Source: Adhaeribacter soli (GTDB lineage Bacteria; Bacteroidota; Bacteroidia; Cytophagales; Hymenobacteraceae). Taken from it: 64,000 nt of DNA. Positions 35,240 to 43,867 of this stretch are shown piece after piece (positions within the stretch are counted from its first letter, which is position 1; each line of letters begins with the position of its first letter). The translations under genes and the position numbers were made by a program. The DNA lies in the NCBI RefSeq assembly GCF_008727925.1, contig NZ_VTWT01000003.1:434001-498000 (forward strand), read 5' to 3'. Below the pieces are notes generated by a model, which had not been told where the DNA came from, did not search any database, and was given only the letters and a program-made list of their open reading frames with translations.

Positions 35240-37201
35240 ATGGGTGTGCGTAAATTATTCCCGGTATTTTGTATTGTTTTTTTTGGCTATTTATCGATGC
35301 CAGGCGTTTTTGCGCAAGAAAAGCAAGGTGCTAATTGGTTTTTTGCGGGCAGGGTTCATCTGGATTTTAATGTGCCGAAACCGGTAGTAACTAATTTTTC
35401 ATTTATTAAGGTAGACAGCCTGGCCACGGGCATTGCCGGGGCAGCAGCCATTAGCGATAAGAACGGGGATCCGCTTTTTTTTACCTCCGGAGGAAAAATT
35501 GCTACCCGGGAAAAGATAAACGGAGTCTATCAACCGATGGCTAACGGTAAATTTTTTTCGGGGAAAGTTCCTGACCTTCTTTATTCCGAAATGATCGTGC
35601 AAAGCCCGGGCGATTCAAACCTGTATTATTTGTTTTTTACCAAGTTTGAAAGGGCGATCAGTACAAGCGTAGATCTCTACCAATTGCAGGTAGATATGCG
35701 GTTGAATAATGGTTACGGCGATGTAGTGCCTAATTCTCTGCAACTCGTAAGGAAAAAAGTAAGTCCGTATAACCTTACTGCTTTCCTGCACCACAATAAC
35801 CGCGATACCTGGGTTAGCGCTGCTAATTCGGTTCCGGGTGCCGGGGTAAGCGATACTATTTTCAATTATTTGGTTACTCCAACGGGTATTTTGCCACCGG
35901 TTAAAACGAAAGTAACCACGCCCTTTAGTAGCTCGCGGATGAAAGCATCGCCAAATAGTGAAATGTTTGTAGTGGTCGCTTACAAATTAATTGCAGGCCA
36001 GCGAGTTCAGCACCTGGAGCTTTATGATTTTAACCGAACCACAGGCGTACCCACCCTTCGGTTTTCATTTCCAACCCCCAGCCTCGATTACCAATTATTT
36101 TCTTTCGCGTTTTCACCAGATAATTCCAAGCTTTACGCGGGAAGCTCCGGGCATACAGGCCTGCCTAAAATTGCAACCGTTTACCAATATGACCTGGCGG
36201 CCGGAAATACTGCCCAGGTGCAACAATCGCAGAACATAGTTTATAATAGTACTAATTTTTCGGGTGTTTACGATATGCAATTAGCTATTAACGGGAAGCT
36301 TTACCTGTATACCGAACCTGCATTTTTAGCGCAGATAAACTGTCCTGATTTTTATGGCCCGGCCTGTAACATTCAGGTAAACACGGTAGATCTTAACGGA
36401 AAAACCGAAGGGTATAGTTTACCAACCTTGAACCAGACCATTTTCCGGAACGCCGGTAAGTTGCAAGCGCAGGCCACCCGGCAAACGATCTGCGAAGGCG
36501 ATACGGTGCAACTATCCGCTTATGGCGCAGGCGCAGACCACTTCAAATGGAAACTGGCCAATGGCTTAATTCCCTCATCCGATACTTTAGTTAACCCGAT
36601 CGTAAATCCAACTGAAACTACTACTTACATGGTAATTGGCAGCAGCACCTGCCGCACCGATACGGCTTACGTAAAAGTAACGGTATTGCCTAAGCCCAAG
36701 CCTCTGTCAATATCAGGTCCGCTTCAGGTTCATACGTATGCCGAAAAGCAGGTTTATTCAGTAAAAGACCCAGTGCCGGGAAACAAGTTCGACTGGCAAA
36801 TAAGCGGCGGCACAATAGAAAAGGGGCAGGGAAGCAGCAGCATTGAAGTGAATTGGGGAGCAGCCGGCGCCGGAAGCATTACCGTAACGGAAAGTAATGC
36901 CGCTGGCTGTAAATGGGGAAGTACAAGCCTGGAAGTGGAAATCTCCGGCGAACCTGATCTGATTATTTACAACATTATCACGCCAAACAACGACGGAAAG
37001 AACGATGCCTTTGTAATAGAGAACCTGAAGTGGTACCCGCAAAACGAGCTCCGCATTTTTAACCGCTGGGGCATGGAGGTTTACCAGAGCAAAAATTATC
37101 GCAACAACTGGAAGGCTGAAAAGGTAAGCTCCGGAATTTATTACTACCTCTTTATTACCCAAGGAAAAACCTGGAAAGGCTGGGTGGAAGTGGTAAAATA
37201 A
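35240..37201 (+). CDS. T9SS type B cargo, array copy 2
   Basis: 653 residues from an ATG. The signal peptide (about 1-25) ends MPGVFAQ. Same order as copy 1: propeller-like N-half (GANWFFAGRVHLDFN, SRMKASPNSEMFVVV, FSFAFSPDNSKLYAGS), two PKD/Ig-like modules and a type B sorting domain ending WKGWVEVVK. The N-half differs from copy 1 in many residues and small insertions. The C-half is almost the same as copies 1 and 5. Bases 36577-36838 are identical, by my reading, to 43138-43399 in copy 5. It is the only other copy besides 1 with a usable ATG. Confidence 0.92.
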   Translation: MGVRKLFPVFCIVFFGYLSMPGVFAQEKQGANWFFAGRVHLDFNVPKPVVTNFSFIKVDSLATGIAGAAAISDKNGDPLFFTSGGKIATREKINGVYQPMANGKFFSGKVPDLLYSEMIVQSPGDSNLYYLFFTKFERAISTSVDLYQLQVDMRLNNGYGDVVPNSLQLVRKKVSPYNLTAFLHHNNRDTWVSAANSVPGAGVSDTIFNYLVTPTGILPPVKTKVTTPFSSSRMKASPNSEMFVVVAYKLIAGQRVQHLELYDFNRTTGVPTLRFSFPTPSLDYQLFSFAFSPDNSKLYAGSSGHTGLPKIATVYQYDLAAGNTAQVQQSQNIVYNSTNFSGVYDMQLAINGKLYLYTEPAFLAQINCPDFYGPACNIQVNTVDLNGKTEGYSLPTLNQTIFRNAGKLQAQATRQTICEGDTVQLSAYGAGADHFKWKLANGLIPSSDTLVNPIVNPTETTTYMVIGSSTCRTDTAYVKVTVLPKPKPLSISGPLQVHTYAEKQVYSVKDPVPGNKFDWQISGGTIEKGQGSSSIEVNWGAAGAGSITVTESNAAGCKWGSTSLEVEISGEPDLIIYNIITPNNDGKNDAFVIENLKWYPQNELRIFNRWGMEVYQSKNYRNNWKAEKVSSGIYYYLFITQGKTWKGWVEVVK

Positions 37202-37257
37202 TGCCTGCCGAGAAGCTGCATTTATGCATCTTTTAAGCCCAAAATCCTACCATTTTT

Positions 37258-37296
37258 AAAGCACAGTTTGCAACAGCAGGCTGTGCTTTTTCTTTT
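37258..37296 (+). terminator. terminator of array copy 2
   Basis: Stem AAAGCACAG (37258-37266) with CTGTGCTTT (37281-37289), the same hairpin as after rlmN, including the loop. Confidence 0.8.
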
Positions 37297-37435
37297 TGTC
37301 AGGAGATAAACGCTTTAAAGCTGCTGTCGCCAGCACAAACATTTTCTGGTTTAAACAGAACGAGTTTGCAACTTTTATCTGGTTTTTGTTATCATTACAG
37401 TTGAATAGCCTTTCTGAAATTTAATTCTGAAGAAA

Positions 37436-39364
37436 TTGATTACGCTCAACCTGCTCCGCTTACTACTTGTTTTTAGTTGCTTTATTTTTATTGTCCAGAA
37501 TTCCTATGGCCAGTTTAAAGAAGGCGCTAACTGGCTATTTGGCACTAAAATTCATCTGGATTTTAATAGCCCGAAGACAAAGGTAGATTCCTTTTTCTTT
37601 AACAGTACAGTAGCCGTAGGTGTTGCTACTATAAGCGATAAAAATGGCAACCTCCTCTTTTTTAGTTCCAATGGCCGGGTCGCTACGCGGCAAAAAGTAA
37701 ATGGCGCCTATAAAGAAATGCCGAACGGAGATTTAGTTTCCGCAACACCAAACCAAGGCACTTGGGCAGAGATGATCGTACAAAGTCCGGCAGATTCCAA
37801 TATTTACTACCTGTTTTATACTACCGGAGATTTACAGTTGCCTATTCCTTACCCGGCATTGTTTTGCGTACAGATCGATATGCGGTTGAATAATGGATAC
37901 GGCGATGTGGTGCCTGGGTCAAAGCATTTATTAAGAAGAAACGCAGGAAATTTTAAGCTTACCGCTTTATTGCATAGTAACAATCGCGATACCTGGATTC
38001 TGGCCCCCAATTACACGAACGATAGTATTTCCGCTTTTTTATTAACTTCAGGTGGCATAATGGCAGGGGTAACCACCAAATCTGCCAAACCCCTAAGTTA
38101 TATTAGCCGGATGAAAGCATCGCCCAACAGCGAAATGCTGGTAATAGGAGGCTATAACCCCCATGGGGCAGTAGAAAGCCTAGAGGTGTTTGATTTTAAC
38201 CGTACCACCGGAGTGCCAACCCATAAATATTCACTCCCTTCTCCAGATTCCAGATACCCTTTCTTTTCGTATGCTTTTTCACCCGATAATTCCAAGCTCT
38301 ATACCGGTACCATCGGAGATGCCACTAATCCCCTGAATGCGACTTTATTTCAGTACGACCTGGCAGCCGGGAGTGCTTTACAGATAGAGCAATCCAGAAA
38401 CGTTATTTTTAACAGAGCCAATTATTCAGGAATATTTGATATCCAACTGGCTATAGACGGTAAGCTGTATCTTTTAATAGATAGTGCCTACTTAAGCCAG
38501 ATTAGCTGCCCAAACTTTTATGGCGCCGCTAGCCGGTTCAAACTTAAAGGTGTAAAGCTAACTGCAGTTTCTGGAGGCGGAACCCTGCCAGCCCTAAACC
38601 AGACTATTTTCCGGAATGCCGATAAATTACAGGCCCAGGCGTACCGGAATACGATCTGCGAAGGTGATACAGTGCAGCTATCCGCTTATGGCGCAGGCGC
38701 AGAGCAGTTCCGGTGGAAACCGGCCAATGGCTTAATTTCTCCTGCCGATACATCAGCCAACCCAGTAGTAAATCCAACCTCCACCACTACTTACAAGGTA
38801 ATTGGCAGCAGCACTTGCCGCACCGATACGGCTTACGTGAAAGTAACCGTACTGCCCAAACCCAAGCCATTGGTAATGTCGGGATCGCAGCAGGTTCATA
38901 CGTTTGCAGAAAAACAGCAGTACCTGGTGCACAATCAAACTGCCGGGAATAGTTACTATTGGGAAGTTACTGGCGGAACGATAGCATCCGGGCAAGGACA
39001 AGCCAGCATTTTAGTTAATTGGGGAGATGAAGGTGCCGGAGTTGTCAGCGTAACGGAGAGCAATGCTGCCGGCTGCAAGCGAGTGACAAAGTTGCCCGTC
39101 CAGATCTCCGGCGAACCCGACCTGATCATTTACAATATCCTCACGCCCAACAACGATGGAAAGAACGATGCCTTTGTAATAGAGAACCTGAAGTGGTACC
39201 CGCAAAATGAGCTTCGCATTTTTAACCGCTGGGGCAAGGAAGTTTACCAGAGCAAGAACTACCTCAACAACTGGAAGGCGGAAAAGGTAAGCGCCGGAAT
39301 CTATTACTACCTCTTTACTGTCAACGGGAAAGCCTGGAAAGGTTGGGTAGAAGTAGTGAAGTAA
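37436..39364 (+). CDS. T9SS type B cargo, array copy 3
   Basis: 642 residues from a TTG at 37436 (ITLNLLRLLLVFSCFIFIVQ signal peptide). An in-frame stop at 37415-37417 and the lack of any ATG before the mature protein leave TTG as the best start. Propeller-like N-half opens GANWLFGTKIHLDFN with ATISDKNGNLLFFSSNGR. Two PKD/Ig-like modules follow, the second diverged from copies 1, 2 and 5 (MSGSQQVHTFAEKQQYLVHN), then the type B sorting domain. The 100-bp leader is shared with copies 4 and 5. Surface or secreted; ligand unknown. Confidence 0.9.
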   Translation: MITLNLLRLLLVFSCFIFIVQNSYGQFKEGANWLFGTKIHLDFNSPKTKVDSFFFNSTVAVGVATISDKNGNLLFFSSNGRVATRQKVNGAYKEMPNGDLVSATPNQGTWAEMIVQSPADSNIYYLFYTTGDLQLPIPYPALFCVQIDMRLNNGYGDVVPGSKHLLRRNAGNFKLTALLHSNNRDTWILAPNYTNDSISAFLLTSGGIMAGVTTKSAKPLSYISRMKASPNSEMLVIGGYNPHGAVESLEVFDFNRTTGVPTHKYSLPSPDSRYPFFSYAFSPDNSKLYTGTIGDATNPLNATLFQYDLAAGSALQIEQSRNVIFNRANYSGIFDIQLAIDGKLYLLIDSAYLSQISCPNFYGAASRFKLKGVKLTAVSGGGTLPALNQTIFRNADKLQAQAYRNTICEGDTVQLSAYGAGAEQFRWKPANGLISPADTSANPVVNPTSTTTYKVIGSSTCRTDTAYVKVTVLPKPKPLVMSGSQQVHTFAEKQQYLVHNQTAGNSYYWEVTGGTIASGQGQASILVNWGDEGAGVVSVTESNAAGCKRVTKLPVQISGEPDLIIYNILTPNNDGKNDAFVIENLKWYPQNELRIFNRWGKEVYQSKNYLNNWKAEKVSAGIYYYLFTVNGKAWKGWVEVVK

Positions 39365-39419
39365 TACCGACCAGAGAGCAGCGTTAATGCATCTTTTAAG
39401 CCCCAAACCCTACCACTAT

Positions 39420-39456
39420 AAAGCACAATTTGCAACAACAGGTTGTGCTTTTTTTT
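39420..39456 (+). terminator. terminator of array copy 3
   Basis: Stem AAAGCACAA (39420-39428) with TTGTGCTTT (39443-39451). Compared with the copy 2 hairpin one pair has changed on both sides (G-C to A-T), keeping the stem. Confidence 0.75.
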
Positions 39457-39596
39457 GCCAGGATTAATGCTTTGTAGCAGCTATCGGAAGAGCAAACATT
39501 CTTTCTTTTTTTTAACAGAATCCGTTTGACACTTTTATCTGATTTTTGTTATCATTACAGTTGAATACCTTTTCTGGAATTTAAACCTGAAGAAAA

Positions 39597-41591
39597 TTGA
39601 TTTCACCCCGACTGCTCCGGATTCTGCTTGGTTGCACCTGCTTTATTTTAATTGCTCAAAACTCTTTTGCTCAGTTTAAAGAAGGCTCAAATTGGATGTT
39701 CGGCACTAAATTTCACCTGGATTTTAATTACCCGAAGCCTACCGTAAATACCTTTTCTTATCTCGATACAAATGCAATTGGTGTGGCTTCGATCAGCGAT
39801 AAAACCGGGAACCTGCTTTTCTTTAGCTCGGGCGGGCATGTGGCTACCCGGCAAAAAGTAAACGGAACCTACCAGGAAATGCCCAATGGTGATCTAACTG
39901 CCAGTTTTTTTTACCAATCAGGTACAACGGCTGAAATGATCGTGCAAAGCCCGGCTGATTCCAATGTTTACTATCTTTTCTATACTGTGCTTGTAACTGA
40001 TTCAACGAATTATGCCTTAGATGGATGCAACCTTTATAGTGTTCAGATTAATATGCGGCTGAATAACGGCTACGGCGATGTAGTGCCTAATTCGCGGCAG
40101 TTAGTAAGAAAGAACGTAAATGGCGGGAGACTTACAGCCTTATTGCACAGCAATAACCGCGATACCTGGGTACTGTGCCAGGGTGGTTCTTTTCCCAAAA
40201 ATGATAGCCTTTCAGCTCATTTAGTAACTCCTAACGGTATTATGCCGGCTGTAAAAAGCAAACCGGCAAAGCCCTTAGGGATATTTAGCCGGATGAAAGC
40301 ATCTCCAAACAGCGAAATGTTTGTGGTACTTGGTGAAGAAACTCAGCAAGGTACCCTCATTGATCCAGCCTTAGAAGTGTTTGATTTCAATCGTAGTACC
40401 GGGGTGCCTAGCCACAAGTATTCCCTGCCACCAACTGATTTCTGGTACCCGATGGCCAGTTTTGCTTTTTCGCCCGATAATTCAAAGCTTTATGTTGGTA
40501 CAAGCTCATTTGTACAAATATCCCCTAATACCACTTTATACCAGTTCGACCTAGCTGCCGGCAATGCCGCCCAGGTGCAGCAGTCCAGGAATGTTATTTA
40601 CCATACTACCGATTATACCGGAGTACTGGATATGCAACTGGCAATTGATGGTAAGGTGTATTTATTAATCGATGGGTATAATAAAAGCAATATTGCCGGG
40701 TATAAGAATCAGTATTTAAGTAAGATCAACTGCCTCAATTCTTATGGCCCTGCCTGCCGGTTTCAATTTCAGGGCATTAACCTGAAAGCAGTGAATGGCG
40801 GCCCGGCTTTGCCTGCCCTAAACCAAACCATTTTCCGGAATGCCGGTAAATTACAGGCACAAGCTTACCGCAACGTGATCTGCGAAGGCGATTCGGTACA
40901 GCTGTCTGCCTACGGCGCAGGTGCCGAGCAGTTCAAATGGAAACCGGCTAACGGTCTAACTTCACCTGCCGATACGCTGGCCAGCCCGGTAGTAAATCCA
41001 ACTGCCACCACTACTTACATGGTAATCGGCAGCAGCGTTTGCCGCTCCGATACAGCTTACGTGAAAGTAACGGTGCTGCCGAAGCTCCCGGGCGTTTCTA
41101 TTTCCGGTCCGGTTCAGGTTCACTCGCTTTCCGAAAGGCAGGAATATTATGTGTTGAACCCGGCAGCGGGCAGTGCATTTAACTGGCAGGTAAACGGCGG
41201 CGAAATAGCAGAAGGCCAGGGAACAAACCGTATTCGGGTAAACTGGGGCGTTGCGGGCGTTGGTAGCGTGAGCGTGGCAGAGATCCCGGCAACAGGCTGC
41301 AGCGGCCAAAGAACCCGTTTAACTGTAGCGCTTTTGGATGGACCGGCCCCTGTAATCTACAACATCATCACGCCAAACAACGACGGTAAGAACGATGCCT
41401 TTGTGATCGTGAACCTGGAGTGGTACCCGCAAAACGAGCTCCGCATCTATAACCGCTGGGGCATGGAAGTTTACCATAGCAAGAATTACTTCAACAACTG
41501 GAGAGGGGAGAAGGTAAGTTCAGGAATTTACTACTACCTCTTTACGGCCAACGGAAAAACCTGGAAAGGTTGGGTGGAAGTAGTGAAGTAA
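39597..41591 (+). CDS. T9SS type B cargo, array copy 4
   Basis: 664 residues, the longest copy, from a TTG at 39597; the preceding in-frame codons include TGA at 39588. Signal peptide ISPRLLRILLGCTCFILIAQ. The N-half matches the family (GSNWMFGTKFHLDFN) with insertions near 130-145 and 355-370 (NKSNIAGYKNQYLSK). The second PKD/Ig-like module is the most divergent in the array (VSISGPVQVHSLSERQEYY, then EIPATGCSGQRTRL) and the junction to the sorting domain reads DGPAPVIYNIITPNND instead of GEPDLIIYN. The sorting domain itself is conserved. Confidence 0.9.
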   Translation: MISPRLLRILLGCTCFILIAQNSFAQFKEGSNWMFGTKFHLDFNYPKPTVNTFSYLDTNAIGVASISDKTGNLLFFSSGGHVATRQKVNGTYQEMPNGDLTASFFYQSGTTAEMIVQSPADSNVYYLFYTVLVTDSTNYALDGCNLYSVQINMRLNNGYGDVVPNSRQLVRKNVNGGRLTALLHSNNRDTWVLCQGGSFPKNDSLSAHLVTPNGIMPAVKSKPAKPLGIFSRMKASPNSEMFVVLGEETQQGTLIDPALEVFDFNRSTGVPSHKYSLPPTDFWYPMASFAFSPDNSKLYVGTSSFVQISPNTTLYQFDLAAGNAAQVQQSRNVIYHTTDYTGVLDMQLAIDGKVYLLIDGYNKSNIAGYKNQYLSKINCLNSYGPACRFQFQGINLKAVNGGPALPALNQTIFRNAGKLQAQAYRNVICEGDSVQLSAYGAGAEQFKWKPANGLTSPADTLASPVVNPTATTTYMVIGSSVCRSDTAYVKVTVLPKLPGVSISGPVQVHSLSERQEYYVLNPAAGSAFNWQVNGGEIAEGQGTNRIRVNWGVAGVGSVSVAEIPATGCSGQRTRLTVALLDGPAPVIYNIITPNNDGKNDAFVIVNLEWYPQNELRIYNRWGMEVYHSKNYFNNWRGEKVSSGIYYYLFTANGKTWKGWVEVVK

Positions 41592-41645
41592 TACCTGCCA
41601 GGAAGCGGCATTTCTGCACCTTTTAAGCCCAAAATCCTACCAATA

Positions 41646-41684
41646 TAAAACACAATTTGCAACAGCAGGCTGTGCCTTTTTTTT
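41646..41684 (+). terminator. degenerate terminator of array copy 4
   Basis: Corresponds to the copy 2 and 3 hairpins but with unpaired changes (ACACAA against CTGTGCC), leaving a weak stem before a T-run. Confidence 0.4.
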
Positions 41685-41821
41685 GCCAGGATTAATGCTT
41701 TGTAGCAGCTAGCGGCAGAACGAACATTCTTTCGGTTTAACAGAGTCAGTTTGCAACTTTTATCTGATTTTTGTTATCATTACAGTTAAATAGCCTTTCT
41801 GAAATTAAATCCTGAAGAGAA

Positions 41822-43762
41822 TTGATTACGCTCAACCTGCCCCGGATCCTGCTCGGTTTTATCTGCTTTATTTTTGCTGGTTATATTTCCTTTGCGCAGC
41901 AGAAAGAAGGAGCCAATTGGATAATGGGGAATTCACCCTACCAGTTGAGGCTTGATTTTAACGGAAAGAATCCGGCCCTTTCTTCTGTTACATTTCTGAA
42001 TAACCAGTTCCATGGTTTTGGGGTTTCAACCATAAGCGACAGGAACGGCCAATTGCTTTTTTTTAGTTACCAGGGTAACGTTGGCAGCCGGCAAATAGTA
42101 AATGGCGCTTACCTGCAGATGCCGCACGGCGATCTTTTAGCAGATTTGCCTACCAGAGCTTCTTTTGCTGATATGATTGTAAAAAGCCCTGCTGACTCGA
42201 ACATTTATTACCTTTTTTTTATAGATGGAATAAAGAATAGCTGGCCATCTGTCAGTCCCAATCTGTATCAGGTGCAGATAGATATGCGCCTGAATAATGG
42301 TTTTGGCGATGTAGTGCCAAATTCCAGGCAATTACTAAAACGGAACGTAAGCGCAATGAAGCTAACCGCTTTAATGCATAGCAATAACCGCGATACCTGG
42401 GTACTAGCTTTAACCAATAAATGTGATACTGCCATTGCTTATCAGGTAAATTCTGCAGGCATTCAGGCACCGGTGTTAACCAGAATTACAACGCCGCTCG
42501 ACACTCAGAGTAAGCTGAAGGCATCTTTAAACAGCGAAATGGTTGCCGTAAATGGACTGCAGGGAGTAAATCCAACCGTAGTGCTTTTCGATTTTAATCG
42601 AACCACCGGTGTGCCTACGTATCGATATTCCCTGGCTTCGGCAAGTGGCTTGTATCCGTTATTTTCCTTTGCCTTTTCGCCCGATAATTCAAAATTATAT
42701 GCCGGTACCGTAGGTCATAACGGCTATCCCTACAATGGAACCATATTTCAGTTCGATCTCGCATTAGGTAATGCTGCGCAGGTGCAGCAATCCCGCAATA
42801 TTGTTTTTCAAAATGATTCGGCAGCAATTGGAGATATCCAAATAGGAATAGATGGAAAGCTTTATTTTACGGGAATTGGAAAGTATTTAAGCGAGATCAG
42901 CTGTCCGAATTTTTATGGTACTGCCTCTAAGGTTAAGTATAAGGCAATACCTATAAATAGCTATGCAGGTGTTGTCTCGCTACCTACTCTAAACCAAACC
43001 ATTTTCCGGAATGCCGATAAATTGCAGGCACAGGCTTACCGCAACGTAATCTGCGAGGGTGATTCGGTGCAGCTGTCCGCCTATGGAGCGGGAGCGGAAC
43101 AGTTCAAATGGAAACCAGCCAATGGCTTAATTCCTTTATCCGATACTTTAGTTAACCCGATCGTAAATCCAACTGAAACTACTACTTACATGGTAATTGG
43201 CAGCAGCACCTGCCGCACCGATACGGCTTACGTAAAAGTAACGGTATTGCCTAAGCCCAAGCCTCTGTCAATATCAGGTCCGCTTCAGGTTCATACGTAT
43301 GCCGAAAAGCAGGTTTATTCAGTAAAAGACCCAGTGCCGGGAAACAAGTTCGACTGGCAAATAAGCGGCGGCACAATAGAAAAGGGGCAGGGAAGCAGCC
43401 GCATTGAAGTGAATTGGGGAGCAGCCGGCACCGGAAGCATTACCGTAACGGAAAGTAATGCCGCTGGCTGTAAATGGGGAAGTGCAAGCCTGGAAGTGGA
43501 AATCTCCGGCGAGCCTGATCTAATTATCTACAACATTATCACGCCAAACAACGACGGAAAGAACGATGCTTTTGTAATTGAGAACCTGAAGTGGTACCCG
43601 CAGCATGAGCTCCGCATTTTTAACCGCTGGGGCGTGGAAGTTTACCAAACTAAGAATTATCTCAACAACTGGAAGGCGGAAAATATAAGCTCCGGAATTT
43701 ATTACTACTTCTTTACTGCTCAAGGAAAAGCCTGGAAAGGTTGGGTGGAAGTAGTGAAGTAA
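41822..43762 (+). CDS. T9SS type B cargo, array copy 5
   Basis: 646 residues from a TTG at 41822 (ITLNLPRILLGFICFIFAGY signal peptide). The N-half is the most different (GANWIMGNSPYQLRLDFNGK; the DIQIGIDGKLYFTGIG region lacks the usual IDSxYLSQ). The C-half carries the same PKD/Ig-like modules and type B sorting domain as copy 2, with an identical DNA stretch of about 262 bp, a sign of sequence exchange between copies 2 and 5. It is the last gene of the array, with a strong hairpin after it. Confidence 0.9.
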   Translation: MITLNLPRILLGFICFIFAGYISFAQQKEGANWIMGNSPYQLRLDFNGKNPALSSVTFLNNQFHGFGVSTISDRNGQLLFFSYQGNVGSRQIVNGAYLQMPHGDLLADLPTRASFADMIVKSPADSNIYYLFFIDGIKNSWPSVSPNLYQVQIDMRLNNGFGDVVPNSRQLLKRNVSAMKLTALMHSNNRDTWVLALTNKCDTAIAYQVNSAGIQAPVLTRITTPLDTQSKLKASLNSEMVAVNGLQGVNPTVVLFDFNRTTGVPTYRYSLASASGLYPLFSFAFSPDNSKLYAGTVGHNGYPYNGTIFQFDLALGNAAQVQQSRNIVFQNDSAAIGDIQIGIDGKLYFTGIGKYLSEISCPNFYGTASKVKYKAIPINSYAGVVSLPTLNQTIFRNADKLQAQAYRNVICEGDSVQLSAYGAGAEQFKWKPANGLIPLSDTLVNPIVNPTETTTYMVIGSSTCRTDTAYVKVTVLPKPKPLSISGPLQVHTYAEKQVYSVKDPVPGNKFDWQISGGTIEKGQGSSRIEVNWGAAGTGSITVTESNAAGCKWGSASLEVEISGEPDLIIYNIITPNNDGKNDAFVIENLKWYPQHELRIFNRWGVEVYQTKNYLNNWKAENISSGIYYYFFTAQGKAWKGWVEVVK

Positions 43763-43830
43763 ATATTTCTTCCTGAAAACATACTCTTACTTTTTAGCTG
43801 AAAAGAGTAGCATTTTCAGGCTAAAAACCA

Positions 43831-43867
43831 AAGCCGGAAACTACGCTTGTAGTTTCCGGCTTTTTGT
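43831..43867. terminator. bidirectional terminator after the array
   Basis: A 15-bp perfect stem (43831-43845 with 43850-43864) with a 4-nt loop lies between the convergent genes ending at 43762 and 43868. Confidence 0.9.
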
